This document shows positions 1-6,580 of a DNA stretch of 33,332 nucleotides, piece after piece. The notes below the pieces were generated by a model. The model saw nothing but the letters and a program-made list of their open reading frames with translations, made no database searches and was not told the origin of the DNA. The stretch covers positions 1 to 33,332 of the forward strand of contig PAPD01000036.1 in the NCBI GenBank assembly GCA_002708765.1. The letters are read 5' to 3'. Position 1 is the first letter of the stretch. Every line of letters starts with the position of its first letter. The translations under genes and the position numbers were made by a program. This stretch comes from Gammaproteobacteria bacterium (GTDB lineage: Bacteria > Pseudomonadota > Gammaproteobacteria > Pseudomonadales > Azotimanducaceae).

Positions 1-28
1 AGTAGCCGATGGAAGGTGGCCGGGTAAG

Positions 29-116
29 TGGCGGAGGGGGTGGGATTCGAACCCACGATAGGTTTCCCTATGCCGGTTTTCAAGACCGGTGCATTCAACC
101 GCTCTGCCACCCCTCC
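29..116 (-). tRNA. tRNA-Ser (anticodon TGA)
   Basis: Read on the minus strand, this folds as a class II tRNA. The acceptor arms GGAGGGG and CCCCTCC pair, the discriminator is G, and a genomic CCA end follows at 31-29. The anticodon stem-loop has TGA in the loop (CTTGAAA), there is a long variable arm, and the T-arm carries GGTTCGAATCC. The long variable arm with the TGA anticodon identifies serine, decoding UCN codons. It lies about 120 bp downstream of the convergent-reading TPR gene's stop, on the same strand. Confidence 0.96.
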
Positions 117-235
117 GTAAAACTTCGTTGCCCGCGGTTGCACGAAATATACGCGATAGACGTTACTTTGTTAAGGTGCGAAGAAGAAAGACTTTCTTTT
201 CTTGCTAAGGAGGCAAGAACTGAATCTTCTTTAAG

Positions 236-1060
236 CTATGGTTGGACCGGATCAACTAATTGTCGGTAGGCCTTCAGATGCTCCAGCGCCGCACCATGTT
301 CTCCGACAAGTTCGTACAGGCGAGAAAGATTGTAGTGGGCATCTGCGAGATTCCCTGCCTTTTTGTAGGTATCAATTGCTTCCTGGATTTTCCCGAGGTC
401 TTCGTAAAGAGTTCCAAGATTAAACGCCGCGAGCATATTGTCTTCGTCGGCCGACAAGGCTTTATGATAGTGTTCTTCAGCCTCTTCCAGTTTCCCTTCC
501 TCCTGAAGAAGTCTGCCGATGTTGACGTGAGCATCCGAGTGAAGCGGATCTAATTCCAGGGCCTTAAAATAGGCCCCTGGAGCATCTTGGGGCGATACCG
601 CTTCGAGATCCACTCCGAGGTCAAACCAGTCATCTGACGACATATTATCATTATTGTTTGCGTTCTCTGCGGCTTTTTTGGCGAGAGGCGCCACAGAACC
701 AGCAAGCTCTGCGACTGAAAAATTGATGTGCATTTGTCCGGTATCCGGATCGTAGAGTTGATCTTCATCCTTAATGACCACGGATCCGCTATCGCATTCA
801 ATCCTCAAGGATGTAAGGGAACGATTAGAGGGTAGTTTCGATTTTAATTTGTACAGCGCCTTGTTTATTCGGGTACGGGGGATTCCGGCATCCATTAGCT
901 CCTTGGCTGTTCTTAACACAACGATATCTTGAAAAGCGAAGCGATATTGGTTTCCATCCGCTCTCGCGGGGTCGAGAACGCCTGCTCGGGCAAATTCTCT
1001 TATCGTCGGGGCTTTTAGTTCAAGCAGATCAGACACTTCCTTGGTAGAATAACCTTTCAT
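236..1060 (-). CDS. MerR-type HTH / tetratricopeptide repeat protein
   Basis: This 274-residue protein joins two modules. Residues 1-75 form a MerR-like winged helix-turn-helix, with YSTKEVSDLLELKAPTIREF as the DNA-recognition region followed by YRFAFQDIVVLRTAKELMDAG. Residues 145-270 hold at least three TPR units, for example the segment around AHVNIGRLLQEEGKLEEAEE and the next around AFNLGTLYEDLGKIQEAI. It is probably a cytoplasmic transcription regulator whose TPRs bind a partner or itself. There is no classical MerR effector-binding domain, so the sensed signal is unknown. The start follows an AAGGAAAAAG Shine-Dalgarno. It is divergent from gcdH across 246 bp that must hold both promoters. 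On the minus strand, a TATATT box (1086-1091) abuts a CTGCT-GG-AGCAG dyad (1092-1103), a possible autoregulatory operator. The architecture is clear; the role is inferred. Confidence 0.85.
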   Translation of the reverse strand: MKGYSTKEVSDLLELKAPTIREFARAGVLDPARADGNQYRFAFQDIVVLRTAKELMDAGIPRTRINKALYKLKSKLPSNRSLTSLRIECDSGSVVIKDEDQLYDPDTGQMHINFSVAELAGSVAPLAKKAAENANNNDNMSSDDWFDLGVDLEAVSPQDAPGAYFKALELDPLHSDAHVNIGRLLQEEGKLEEAEEHYHKALSADEDNMLAAFNLGTLYEDLGKIQEAIDTYKKAGNLADAHYNLSRLYELVGEHGAALEHLKAYRQLVDPVQP

Positions 1061-1232
1061 CTTTTTCCTTTATCGGGCTCTCCGAAATATACTGCTCCAG
1101 CAGGACCACTTTTTTTAAAGTTCACCGTTTCCTTAAGAGACATGTACACGTTTGTCAGAGGATAGGGATAAATTTCCCCAGTGTATAGTTTCCATTTCTC
1201 ATTTATCCAAAAAACGTATCGATTTGTTTAAA

Positions 1233-1261
1233 GTGATTCTTTAAAGCTCTCTGACTATAAT
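1233..1261 (+). promoter_or_regulatory. candidate sigma70 promoter of gcdH
   Basis: A perfect -10 TATAAT lies at 1256-1261. The hexamer 17 bp upstream (GTGATT, 1233-1238) is a poor -35. A TG dinucleotide sits just upstream of the -10, one base off the extended -10 position. Initiation would fall near 1268, about 40 nt before the gcdH start. Confidence 0.5.
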
Positions 1262-1306
1262 AAAACTTAAAGAGAATATCTGGCGCAAGAAAAAGAAGAT
1301 GCAAAT

Positions 1307-2485
1307 ATGACTGGTTTTGATTGGGAAGACCCTTTTTGCCTGGACGAACAACTTTCTCAAGAGGAGAGACTGATTCGTGATACGGCAAGATCCTACGCGC
1401 AGGAAAATCTGCTTACTAGGGTCAGAGACGCTTACCGAGATGAATATTTTCACAGGGAAATCATGAGCGAAATGGGCGGGCTAGGCTTGTTGGGCCCGAC
1501 TCTTCCTGAGAAATATGGTTGCTCGAACGTTAACTACGTTTCCTATGGCCTTGCCGCACGAGAAATAGAGCGAGTTGACTCTGGTTATCGCTCCGCTATG
1601 AGCGTCCAGTCTTCTCTGGTCATGCACCCGATATTTGAATATGGCACGGAAGAACAGAGAGAGAAATACTTGCCCCGGCTTGCTACCGGAGAGTGGGTAG
1701 GCTGTTTCGGGCTAACCGAACCGGACCATGGATCCGACCCGGGCGGCATGATCACGAAAGCAGAAAGGACTGACCGGGGTTATCTTCTAAACGGTGCAAA
1801 AATGTGGATTACGAATTCACCTATCGCCGATCTGGCCGTGGTCTGGGCGAAACTGGATGGCGTGATAAGGGGGTTTGTAGTAGAAAGAGGAACGGAAGGC
1901 TTCGAGACGCCCAAGATAGAAGGCAAGTTCAGTCTTAGGGCGTCTGTTACCGGGGAGATCGTTCTGTCTGACTGTGAAATCCCAGAAGAGAATCTTTTGC
2001 CGAACGTCAAGGGACTGAGAGGACCCTTTGGTTGCCTGAATAAAGCAAGGTACGGCATTTCCTGGGGCTCCATGGGCGCAGCGGAGTTTTGCTGGAGCGC
2101 GGCACGGCAATATACCCTTGAAAGAAATCAATTTGGGCGCCCACTCGCCGCGAATCAGCTGATACAGAAAAAGCTTGCTGACATGCAAACGGAAATCGGG
2201 TTAGGGTTGCAGGGATCGCTCAGACTAGGCCGAATGATGGACACTGATGATTCTCCGGTCGAACTTATCTCGCTTATGAAGAGGAATAACTGCGGGAAAG
2301 CTCTAGATATAGCCCGAATGGCCAGAGACATGCATGGTGGAAATGGAATTTCTGATGAGTACCATGTCATAAGACATGTAATGAATCTCGAAACCGTTAA
2401 CACCTATGAAGGAACGCATGATGTGCACGCCCTGATTCTTGGAAGAGCACAAACCGGAATTGAGGCTTTTACGGGTAGAAGTTGA
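1307..2485 (+). CDS. gcdH: glutaryl-CoA dehydrogenase (acyl-CoA dehydrogenase family)
   Basis: The 392-residue FAD flavoenzyme oxidises and decarboxylates glutaryl-CoA to crotonyl-CoA in lysine, tryptophan and glutarate degradation, passing electrons to ETF. The N-terminal helical domain starts FDWEDPF, which is typical of GCDH. The middle domain has the flavin/substrate signature [16 protein letters not shown] (about residues 134-150) and KMWITN. The C-terminal helical domain ends with [19 protein letters not shown]. Glu368 in YEGTHD is the expected catalytic base, matching human mature Glu370. The length is normal for the family. The start is the first ATG after a perfect TATAAT box; its Shine-Dalgarno (AGAAG) is modest. 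uvrC begins 31 bp downstream on the same strand, so read-through is likely, though the functions are unrelated. Confidence 0.94.
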   Translation: MTGFDWEDPFCLDEQLSQEERLIRDTARSYAQENLLTRVRDAYRDEYFHREIMSEMGGLGLLGPTLPEKYGCSNVNYVSYGLAAREIERVDSGYRSAMSVQSSLVMHPIFEYGTEEQREKYLPRLATGEWVGCFGLTEPDHGSDPGGMITKAERTDRGYLLNGAKMWITNSPIADLAVVWAKLDGVIRGFVVERGTEGFETPKIEGKFSLRASVTGEIVLSDCEIPEENLLPNVKGLRGPFGCLNKARYGISWGSMGAAEFCWSAARQYTLERNQFGRPLAANQLIQKKLADMQTEIGLGLQGSLRLGRMMDTDDSPVELISLMKRNNCGKALDIARMARDMHGGNGISDEYHVIRHVMNLETVNTYEGTHDVHALILGRAQTGIEAFTGRS

Positions 2486-2516
2486 CCTTTATCTAATCTG
2501 TGAGACCCGAAAAGAT

Positions 2517-4337
2517 ATGAAAGACAAGGACGTAAAGCTCTATCTGAAAACGGTTTCAAAGCGCCCCGGGGTGTATAGGTATTTCGACAGCCAGGATCAG
2601 TTGCTTTATGTTGGCAAGGCAAAAAATCTCAAAAACCGGGTCTCATCATATTTCAGGTCATCTGCCCTGGATACCAAGACAATGGCGCTGGTTTCGAAGA
2701 TAGACCGAATCGAAACTACTATAACCGCGAGTGAAACCGAGGCATTGCTTCTCGAGCAAACACAGATCCAGGCTTTCAAACCGCCGTACAATATAATCTT
2801 CCGAGACGATAAATCTTACCCTTACATCTCTATTTCCTCGAAAGACACTTACCCTAGGATATCTTTTCATAGAGGCACAAAAAAGAAAACCGCACGCTAT
2901 TTTGGTCCATTCCCCAGCGCAAGCAGTGTTAGAGATTCCTTAGATATTCTTCAGAAAGTATTTCAGCTCCGGCAATGCGAAGATAGCTATTTTAAAAACC
3001 GAACAAGACCTTGCTTGCAGTATCAGATAAAAAGGTGTTCTGGCCCTTGTTGTGAAATGATTTCGGCTGAAGAGTACGCTGATGATGTAAAACGGGCGAG
3101 CCTGTTTCTGGAAGGGAAAAACACTAGCGTGATCGAGGAATGCGCTAATAACATGGAGAGAGCATCAGAGGCCCTGGATTACGAGAAGGCCGCGCGTTAT
3201 CGGGATCAGTTAGGCCATCTTTACCGGATTCAGGAGCAGCAGTACGTCATCGGAGAAAAAGGTGACGCTGATGTAATTGCCGCCGTGCAGAAAGGCACCG
3301 TTTCATGTGCTGTCGTTATGTATATCAGAGGAGGCCGAATTCTTGGTAACAAGACATTTTTTCCGAAGACAAAAATGGAGAGTAGCGACGCAGAGGTGTT
3401 GTCGGCGTTTCTTCCCCAGTTCTATTTGAATGGGGTCGGGGGAAAAGACATCCCCCCGGAAATCATAATTGCCCCGTCTTTGCCCGACAAGTTGTTGATA
3501 GTTTCAGCATTGCAGAAGAGGTTTAATAGAAAGGTATCGATATCTGACACGGTGAGAGGAGCCAGGCGGCGCCGGCTAGAGCTTGCTCTGGCTAACGCTG
3601 ATCAAAGCCTTGCCTCTTATGAAATTGATCGTGCCGGATATAGTGCACGCCTAGGAGCCTTGAAAAAAGCACTTAACTTCGAGAAGGAAATTGGAAGAAT
3701 GGAATGCTTTGATGTCAGTCATAGCTCGGGAGAAGCCGTAGTTGCTTCCTGTGTTGTTTTTGCTTCGGATGGCCCTGTTAAGGCAGACTATCGTCGCTTC
3801 AATATTGAAGGCATTAAAGCTGGAGACGATTATGCGAGTCTGGCTCTCGCGATAAGGCGAAGGTATTCCCGTCTGAAAAAGGAAGAAGCGGTCCTACCAG
3901 ACATTCTGTTTGTTGACGGTGGGAAAGGACAGATGAGCGCGGCTTCCAGCGTCCTGAGAGAATTGGATATAGATAACGTTACACTGATCGGGGTAGCAAA
4001 GGGACCAACCAGAAAAGCAGGAATGGAAAGAATTTTTCTTGAAGACGGAACCGAGTTATGTCTCGACCCGCATGATCCTGGCCTTCTGCTGATTCAGCAG
4101 ATCAGAGATGAAAGCCACCGTTTTGCGATCACGGCGCATAGGAACAGAAGGCAAAAAAAACGCAACTCTTCTGTTCTGGAAGAGATAGATGGAGTTGGTC
4201 CAAAAAGGCGAAGATCCCTTTTACGACATTTTGGAGGGGCAGGGCAGGTCCAGAGTGCTAGCGTCGAGGAGCTAAAGAAAGCTCAAGGAATCAGTTCGGC
4301 TTTGGCGGAACAGATTTACACCAGATTGCACGATTAG
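2517..4337 (+). CDS. uvrC: UvrABC excinuclease subunit C
   Basis: UvrC makes both incisions around a lesion in nucleotide excision repair after recruitment by UvrB. From this start it is 606 residues, close to E. coli's 610. In order, it has a GIY-YIG nuclease for the 3' cut (GVYRYF, then LYVGKAKNLKNR, with the ETEALLLEQ Glu and PPYNI Asn), a Cys-rich linker, a UvrB-binding UVR helix pair near DYEKAARYRDQL, and an RNase H-like nuclease for the 5' cut (CFDVSHSSGE, LFVDGGKGQ, RDESHRFA). Tandem helix-hairpin-helix DNA-binding motifs close the protein (IDGVGPKRRRSLLRHFGG). An earlier in-frame start at 2439 would run 16 codons inside gcdH and add residues unlike the family, so the ATG at 2517 is preferred. 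pgsA follows after 17 bp, the usual gammaproteobacterial pairing. No uvrY precedes it. Confidence 0.97.
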   Translation: MKDKDVKLYLKTVSKRPGVYRYFDSQDQLLYVGKAKNLKNRVSSYFRSSALDTKTMALVSKIDRIETTITASETEALLLEQTQIQAFKPPYNIIFRDDKSYPYISISSKDTYPRISFHRGTKKKTARYFGPFPSASSVRDSLDILQKVFQLRQCEDSYFKNRTRPCLQYQIKRCSGPCCEMISAEEYADDVKRASLFLEGKNTSVIEECANNMERASEALDYEKAARYRDQLGHLYRIQEQQYVIGEKGDADVIAAVQKGTVSCAVVMYIRGGRILGNKTFFPKTKMESSDAEVLSAFLPQFYLNGVGGKDIPPEIIIAPSLPDKLLIVSALQKRFNRKVSISDTVRGARRRRLELALANADQSLASYEIDRAGYSARLGALKKALNFEKEIGRMECFDVSHSSGEAVVASCVVFASDGPVKADYRRFNIEGIKAGDDYASLALAIRRRYSRLKKEEAVLPDILFVDGGKGQMSAASSVLRELDIDNVTLIGVAKGPTRKAGMERIFLEDGTELCLDPHDPGLLLIQQIRDESHRFAITAHRNRRQKKRNSSVLEEIDGVGPKRRRSLLRHFGGAGQVQSASVEELKKAQGISSALAEQIYTRLHD

Positions 4338-4354
4338 AGAAGGAAATCAGGACA

Positions 4355-4939
4355 TTGAACGGAGTTAACATACCAAACATACCAAACATTCTTACTGGTC
4401 TCAGGATTCTGCTGATACCCATCCTGGTCGGAGTCTTTTATCTAACTCCTCTGGAGTTCAGGTATATTCTTTCCGCGTTCGTGTTCACGATAGCAAGCCT
4501 TACAGACTGGCTTGACGGTTATCTCGCGCGCAAATTGGGGCAGCAGACACCCTTTGGAGCATTTCTCGATCCTGTAGCAGACAAGCTGATTGTTGCTGTC
4601 GCGCTTGTTTTGTTGGTCGAGGTCCACGCCAGCGCTGTTCTCGCACTGCCAGCTTTGGTAATCGTAGGAAGAGAAATCGTGGTCTCGGCATTGCGTGAAT
4701 GGATGGCGCGGTATAGTGAAAAAAGGAGTGTTGCCGTCTCTGTTCTGGGGAAAGTGAAGACCGTGGCGCAGATGGTAGCCATTATTTTGTTGCTTGCCCT
4801 AGGGCCCGTCTATGACCAATATGTGATTGCCGGATTTGCGCTGCTTTATTTTTCTGCTGGGCTTACGCTCTGGTCGATGTACGAGTATCTTAAGCTCGCC
4901 TGGCCGGACCTGATTTCAGGGATGAGAAATGATCTCTAG
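4355..4939 (+). CDS. pgsA: CDP-diacylglycerol--glycerol-3-phosphate 3-phosphatidyltransferase
   Basis: This integral inner-membrane enzyme makes phosphatidylglycerophosphate, the committed step to phosphatidylglycerol and cardiolipin. It is 194 residues, close to the usual 180-190. The CDP-alcohol phosphatidyltransferase signature DG-x2-AR-x8-G-x3-D-x3-D is intact in DGYLARKLGQQTPFGAFLDP plus VADK (about residues 53-76). Several hydrophobic helices surround it. The start appears to be TTG, with AGAAGGA about 11 nt upstream; no ATG precedes the conserved NIPNILT. A 9-bp tandem duplication (ATACCAAAC) near the start produces NIPNIPN where the family normally has a single NIPN. It sits 17 bp behind uvrC and is probably co-transcribed. 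Confidence 0.96.
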   Translation: MNGVNIPNIPNILTGLRILLIPILVGVFYLTPLEFRYILSAFVFTIASLTDWLDGYLARKLGQQTPFGAFLDPVADKLIVAVALVLLVEVHASAVLALPALVIVGREIVVSALREWMARYSEKRSVAVSVLGKVKTVAQMVAIILLLALGPVYDQYVIAGFALLYFSAGLTLWSMYEYLKLAWPDLISGMRNDL

Positions 4940-5037
4940 ATATATTGGCTTAATGGCGTGGTGTCTTTTTTACTTCCAGGAAAAGCGTGCTGAAAAGAGC
5001 GCTGGTTACTGTGGGTGTGCTTTCCTATCTAGGGGAT

Positions 5038-5112
5038 TGGAGCACGGAGCCGGATTCGAACCGGCGTGATACAGATTTGCAATCTGCTGCCTCACCGCTC
5101 AGCCATCCGTGC
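5038..5112 (-). tRNA. tRNA-Cys (anticodon GCA)
   Basis: On the minus strand, the acceptor GCACGGA pairs with TCCGTGC. The discriminator is U, the tRNA-Cys identity base, and CCA is encoded at 5040-5038. The anticodon loop reads TTGCAAA (GCA) on a five-pair stem CAGAT/ATCTG, and the T-arm has GGTTCGAATCC. In E. coli, cysT follows pgsA and glyW on the same strand; here it is inverted and no tRNA-Gly is present. A plausible minus-strand promoter (TTGTTA, 18 bp, TAAACT) lies just upstream. Confidence 0.96.
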
Positions 5113-5228
5113 AGGGCAGGAGAGTTTAGCTCAAATCGAATTTGTTTAACAATTGGCGTTGGTTTTTAAGAGTTCTGGTGATAGTTCACGTTTCCAGATT
5201 CTGTTTAAGCCATTATTAGTGTGAGGAC

Positions 5229-6050
5229 ATGGGTAGTTATAGACATTATTCCCTTGAAGAGTTGATCGGTCTTCTTGACCTAGAGCAGATCGAGGATAAC
5301 CTTTACCGGGGTTTTCATCCCAAGGACAGAAAGAGAAGACTGTTTGGGGGGCAGATTATCGGACAGTCATTAATTGCTGCTTCCAGGACGGTTGAGATCG
5401 AGAAAATCCCGCACTCACTTCATGCGTATTTTATCAGGCCTGGTGACTGGAAAATCCCTGTCCTCTTCGAAGTGGAAAGAATAAGAAACGGCCGGTCTTT
5501 TTCTACCAGAAGGGTGCTTGCGGTTCAGGACGGGGAAGCGATCCTGAGCATGGATATTTCGTTCCAGCTTTTTGAAGATGGCCTCCAGCATCAGTACAGA
5601 GAGGCGCCCTCGTTCGAGCCTCCTGATAAAGCAGCGATGGCGGAGGGTCTCAAACAAAGACCTTTTCTTAGTTTTCGTGAGGACCATAAGAAAAAAATGG
5701 AGCCCCATCCCCAGTTACCCGAGCAACACATCTGGATTAAGGCGAATGGTGCAGTGCCTGAAAATCATATAATTCATATGGCTCTGCTGGCTTATCAATC
5801 GGACGAAGCCTTGTTGTCAACGGCAAGGTTGCCGCACAGAGGTAGTTATGTCTCTGAGAAGCTGCAAGGTGCTTCCCTAGATCATTCGATCTGGTTTCAT
5901 CGCCCGGTTAACGTTGAGGGCTGGTTAATGTATGCGATGGATAGCCCGGCCACAGGAAATGCCAGGGGGTACACCAGGGGTGAGATATACGATGAGAATG
6001 GTTTGCTGATTGCGAGCTGCATTCAGGAGGGCTTGATGAGAATGCAGTAG
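5229..6050 (+). CDS. tesB: acyl-CoA thioesterase II (double hotdog)
   Basis: This 273-residue cytoplasmic thioesterase hydrolyses acyl-CoA to free acid and CoA. It has two hotdog domains. The N-terminal one holds RLFGGQIIGQSL and HSLHAYFIRPGD; the C-terminal one holds LLAYQSDEALL, ASLDHSIWFHRP and IASCIQEGLMR. Asp in YQSDEA and Gln in IQEGLMR correspond to E. coli TesB Asp204 and Gln278. The Thr228 position is replaced by Ser (SLDHS), a conservative change able to keep the hydroxyl. The length is near E. coli's 286. The ATG at 5229 follows GTGAGGAC, a close Shine-Dalgarno. The gene lies between the oppositely oriented tRNA-Cys and tRNA-Leu, an unusual insertion into this tRNA cluster. Confidence 0.93.
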   Translation: MGSYRHYSLEELIGLLDLEQIEDNLYRGFHPKDRKRRLFGGQIIGQSLIAASRTVEIEKIPHSLHAYFIRPGDWKIPVLFEVERIRNGRSFSTRRVLAVQDGEAILSMDISFQLFEDGLQHQYREAPSFEPPDKAAMAEGLKQRPFLSFREDHKKKMEPHPQLPEQHIWIKANGAVPENHIIHMALLAYQSDEALLSTARLPHRGSYVSEKLQGASLDHSIWFHRPVNVEGWLMYAMDSPATGNARGYTRGEIYDENGLLIASCIQEGLMRMQ

Positions 6051-6091
6051 TTTAAAGTTACCCAGATGCTAAAATGCGGTTCAAGGAGGCA

Positions 6092-6178
6092 GCCCGGGTG
6101 GTGAAATTGGTAGACACGCGAGACTTAAAATCTCGTCGCTTTAGGGCGGTGCCGGTTCGATTCCGGCCCCGGGCACCA
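6092..6178 (+). tRNA. tRNA-Leu (anticodon TAA)
   Basis: Class II tRNA: acceptor GCCCGGG pairs with CCCGGGC, the discriminator is A, and CCA is encoded at 6176-6178. The anticodon loop ACTTAAAAT contains TAA, there is a long variable arm, and the T-arm reads GGTTCGATTCC. It corresponds to E. coli leuZ, which also lies downstream of uvrC-pgsA. Its last bases from 6168 onward are duplicated about 3.2 kb downstream, marking it as a likely integration site. Confidence 0.97.
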
Positions 6179-6221
6179 CTACCTAGGTTGATGCGGACTC
6201 ATGTAGTCCGATAATACCAAA
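6168..6221 (+). repeat. direct repeat copy 1 (attL-like), starting in the tRNA-Leu 3' end
   Basis: 54 bp matching 9382-9435 at 49 of 54 positions. The first 13 bp are identical and include the tRNA acceptor 3' strand and CCA. It continues 43 bp past the tRNA and contains a hairpin with a 6-bp stem CGGACT/AGTCCG at 6194-6210. The five differences fall outside the stem: two in the loop (6203, 6204) and three elsewhere (6181, 6185, 6211). The placement and duplication are those of a tRNA-targeting integration core. The hairpin could also end tRNA-Leu transcription, although no T-run follows. Confidence 0.75.
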
Positions 6222-6317
6222 CAAAAACAATAATTTAGTACTAATTCCTTGTGTAATTCCTGCTGATCCCATAGCATCCATTAGACGATCTTTTGTTGGT
6301 AAGGATGTTGGTAAGCG

Positions 6318-6446
6318 ATGCCAAAACTTGTCAAGGAATTGAAGGATATTGATGTCAGACGAAAGACTCATCGCGTAAGAGCGGCATTAATTTTCGTTGT
6401 TCTATTTTCTTGCGTTTCTGCCTGGATAAGCATGCAGAAAACCTAA
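6318..6446 (+). pseudogene. possible tyrosine-integrase N-terminal remnant
   Basis: A 42-codon frame begins MPKLVKELKDIDVRRKTH. This resembles the N-terminus of the tyrosine recombinases that commonly sit next to tRNA att sites (M-x-K-x-x-KELS-x-x-x-V-x-R-L). The similarity stops after about 18 residues, and the rest is a hydrophobic run ending in a stop. It lies 97 bp past the attL-like repeat and reads away from the tRNA, where an island integrase is expected. The assignment rests on a short remembered pattern, so it is tentative. It could instead be a small hydrophobic peptide. Confidence 0.28.
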
Positions 6447-6574
6447 GCATTGAGGAAATGCAAGCGATCGCAGGAACAAGGGGCGGCAAGTGCATATCAA
6501 GTGAGTATATAAACAGCAAGGCAAAGCTCGAGCGGGAATGTGCTCTCAGGTATGGTCGTATAGGAGTTATATAG
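6419..6574 (+). pseudogene. remnant of a treble-clef zinc-finger domain protein
   Basis: The frame reads LSIEEMQAIAGTRGGKCISS followed by EYINSKAKLERECALRYG and a stop at 6572. This resembles one unit of the repeated domain in which a GGKCLS-x-x-Y-x-N core is followed by L-x-W-x-C and G-H-x-W, as found in phage- and island-encoded nucleases and helicases. Here the Trp of the WxC motif is Arg, GHxW is lost, and the frame stops, so this is a decayed fragment. There is no start for a full gene upstream, where the preceding frame is the integrase-like remnant. It is probably debris from a larger insertion. Confidence 0.4.
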
Positions 6575-6580
6575 TTTCTA

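Noticed and set aside
180-215. Terminator between the MerR/TPR gene and tRNA-Ser
   Set aside because: AAGAAGAAAG and CTTTCTTTTCTT could pair only through A-T-rich bases with almost no loop; this is not convincing.
9-269. 86-codon plus-strand frame at the left edge
   Set aside because: It reads antisense through tRNA-Ser; its peptide is the usual spurious translation of tRNA sequence.
2439-2516. Longer uvrC start inside gcdH
   Set aside because: It would add 26 residues unlike UvrC and overlap gcdH by 47 bp; the ATG at 2517 gives the normal N-terminus.
4987-5169. 60-codon plus-strand frame downstream of pgsA
   Set aside because: It runs antisense through tRNA-Cys and has no family resemblance.
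6183-6371. 62-codon minus-strand frame ending in the first direct repeat
   Set aside because: Both repeats can be read as a similar short peptide (FGIIGLHESAST and FGISGLDESAST), but the frame crosses a hairpin and a tRNA-flanking repeat and resembles no known protein. Repeat identity explains the similarity.
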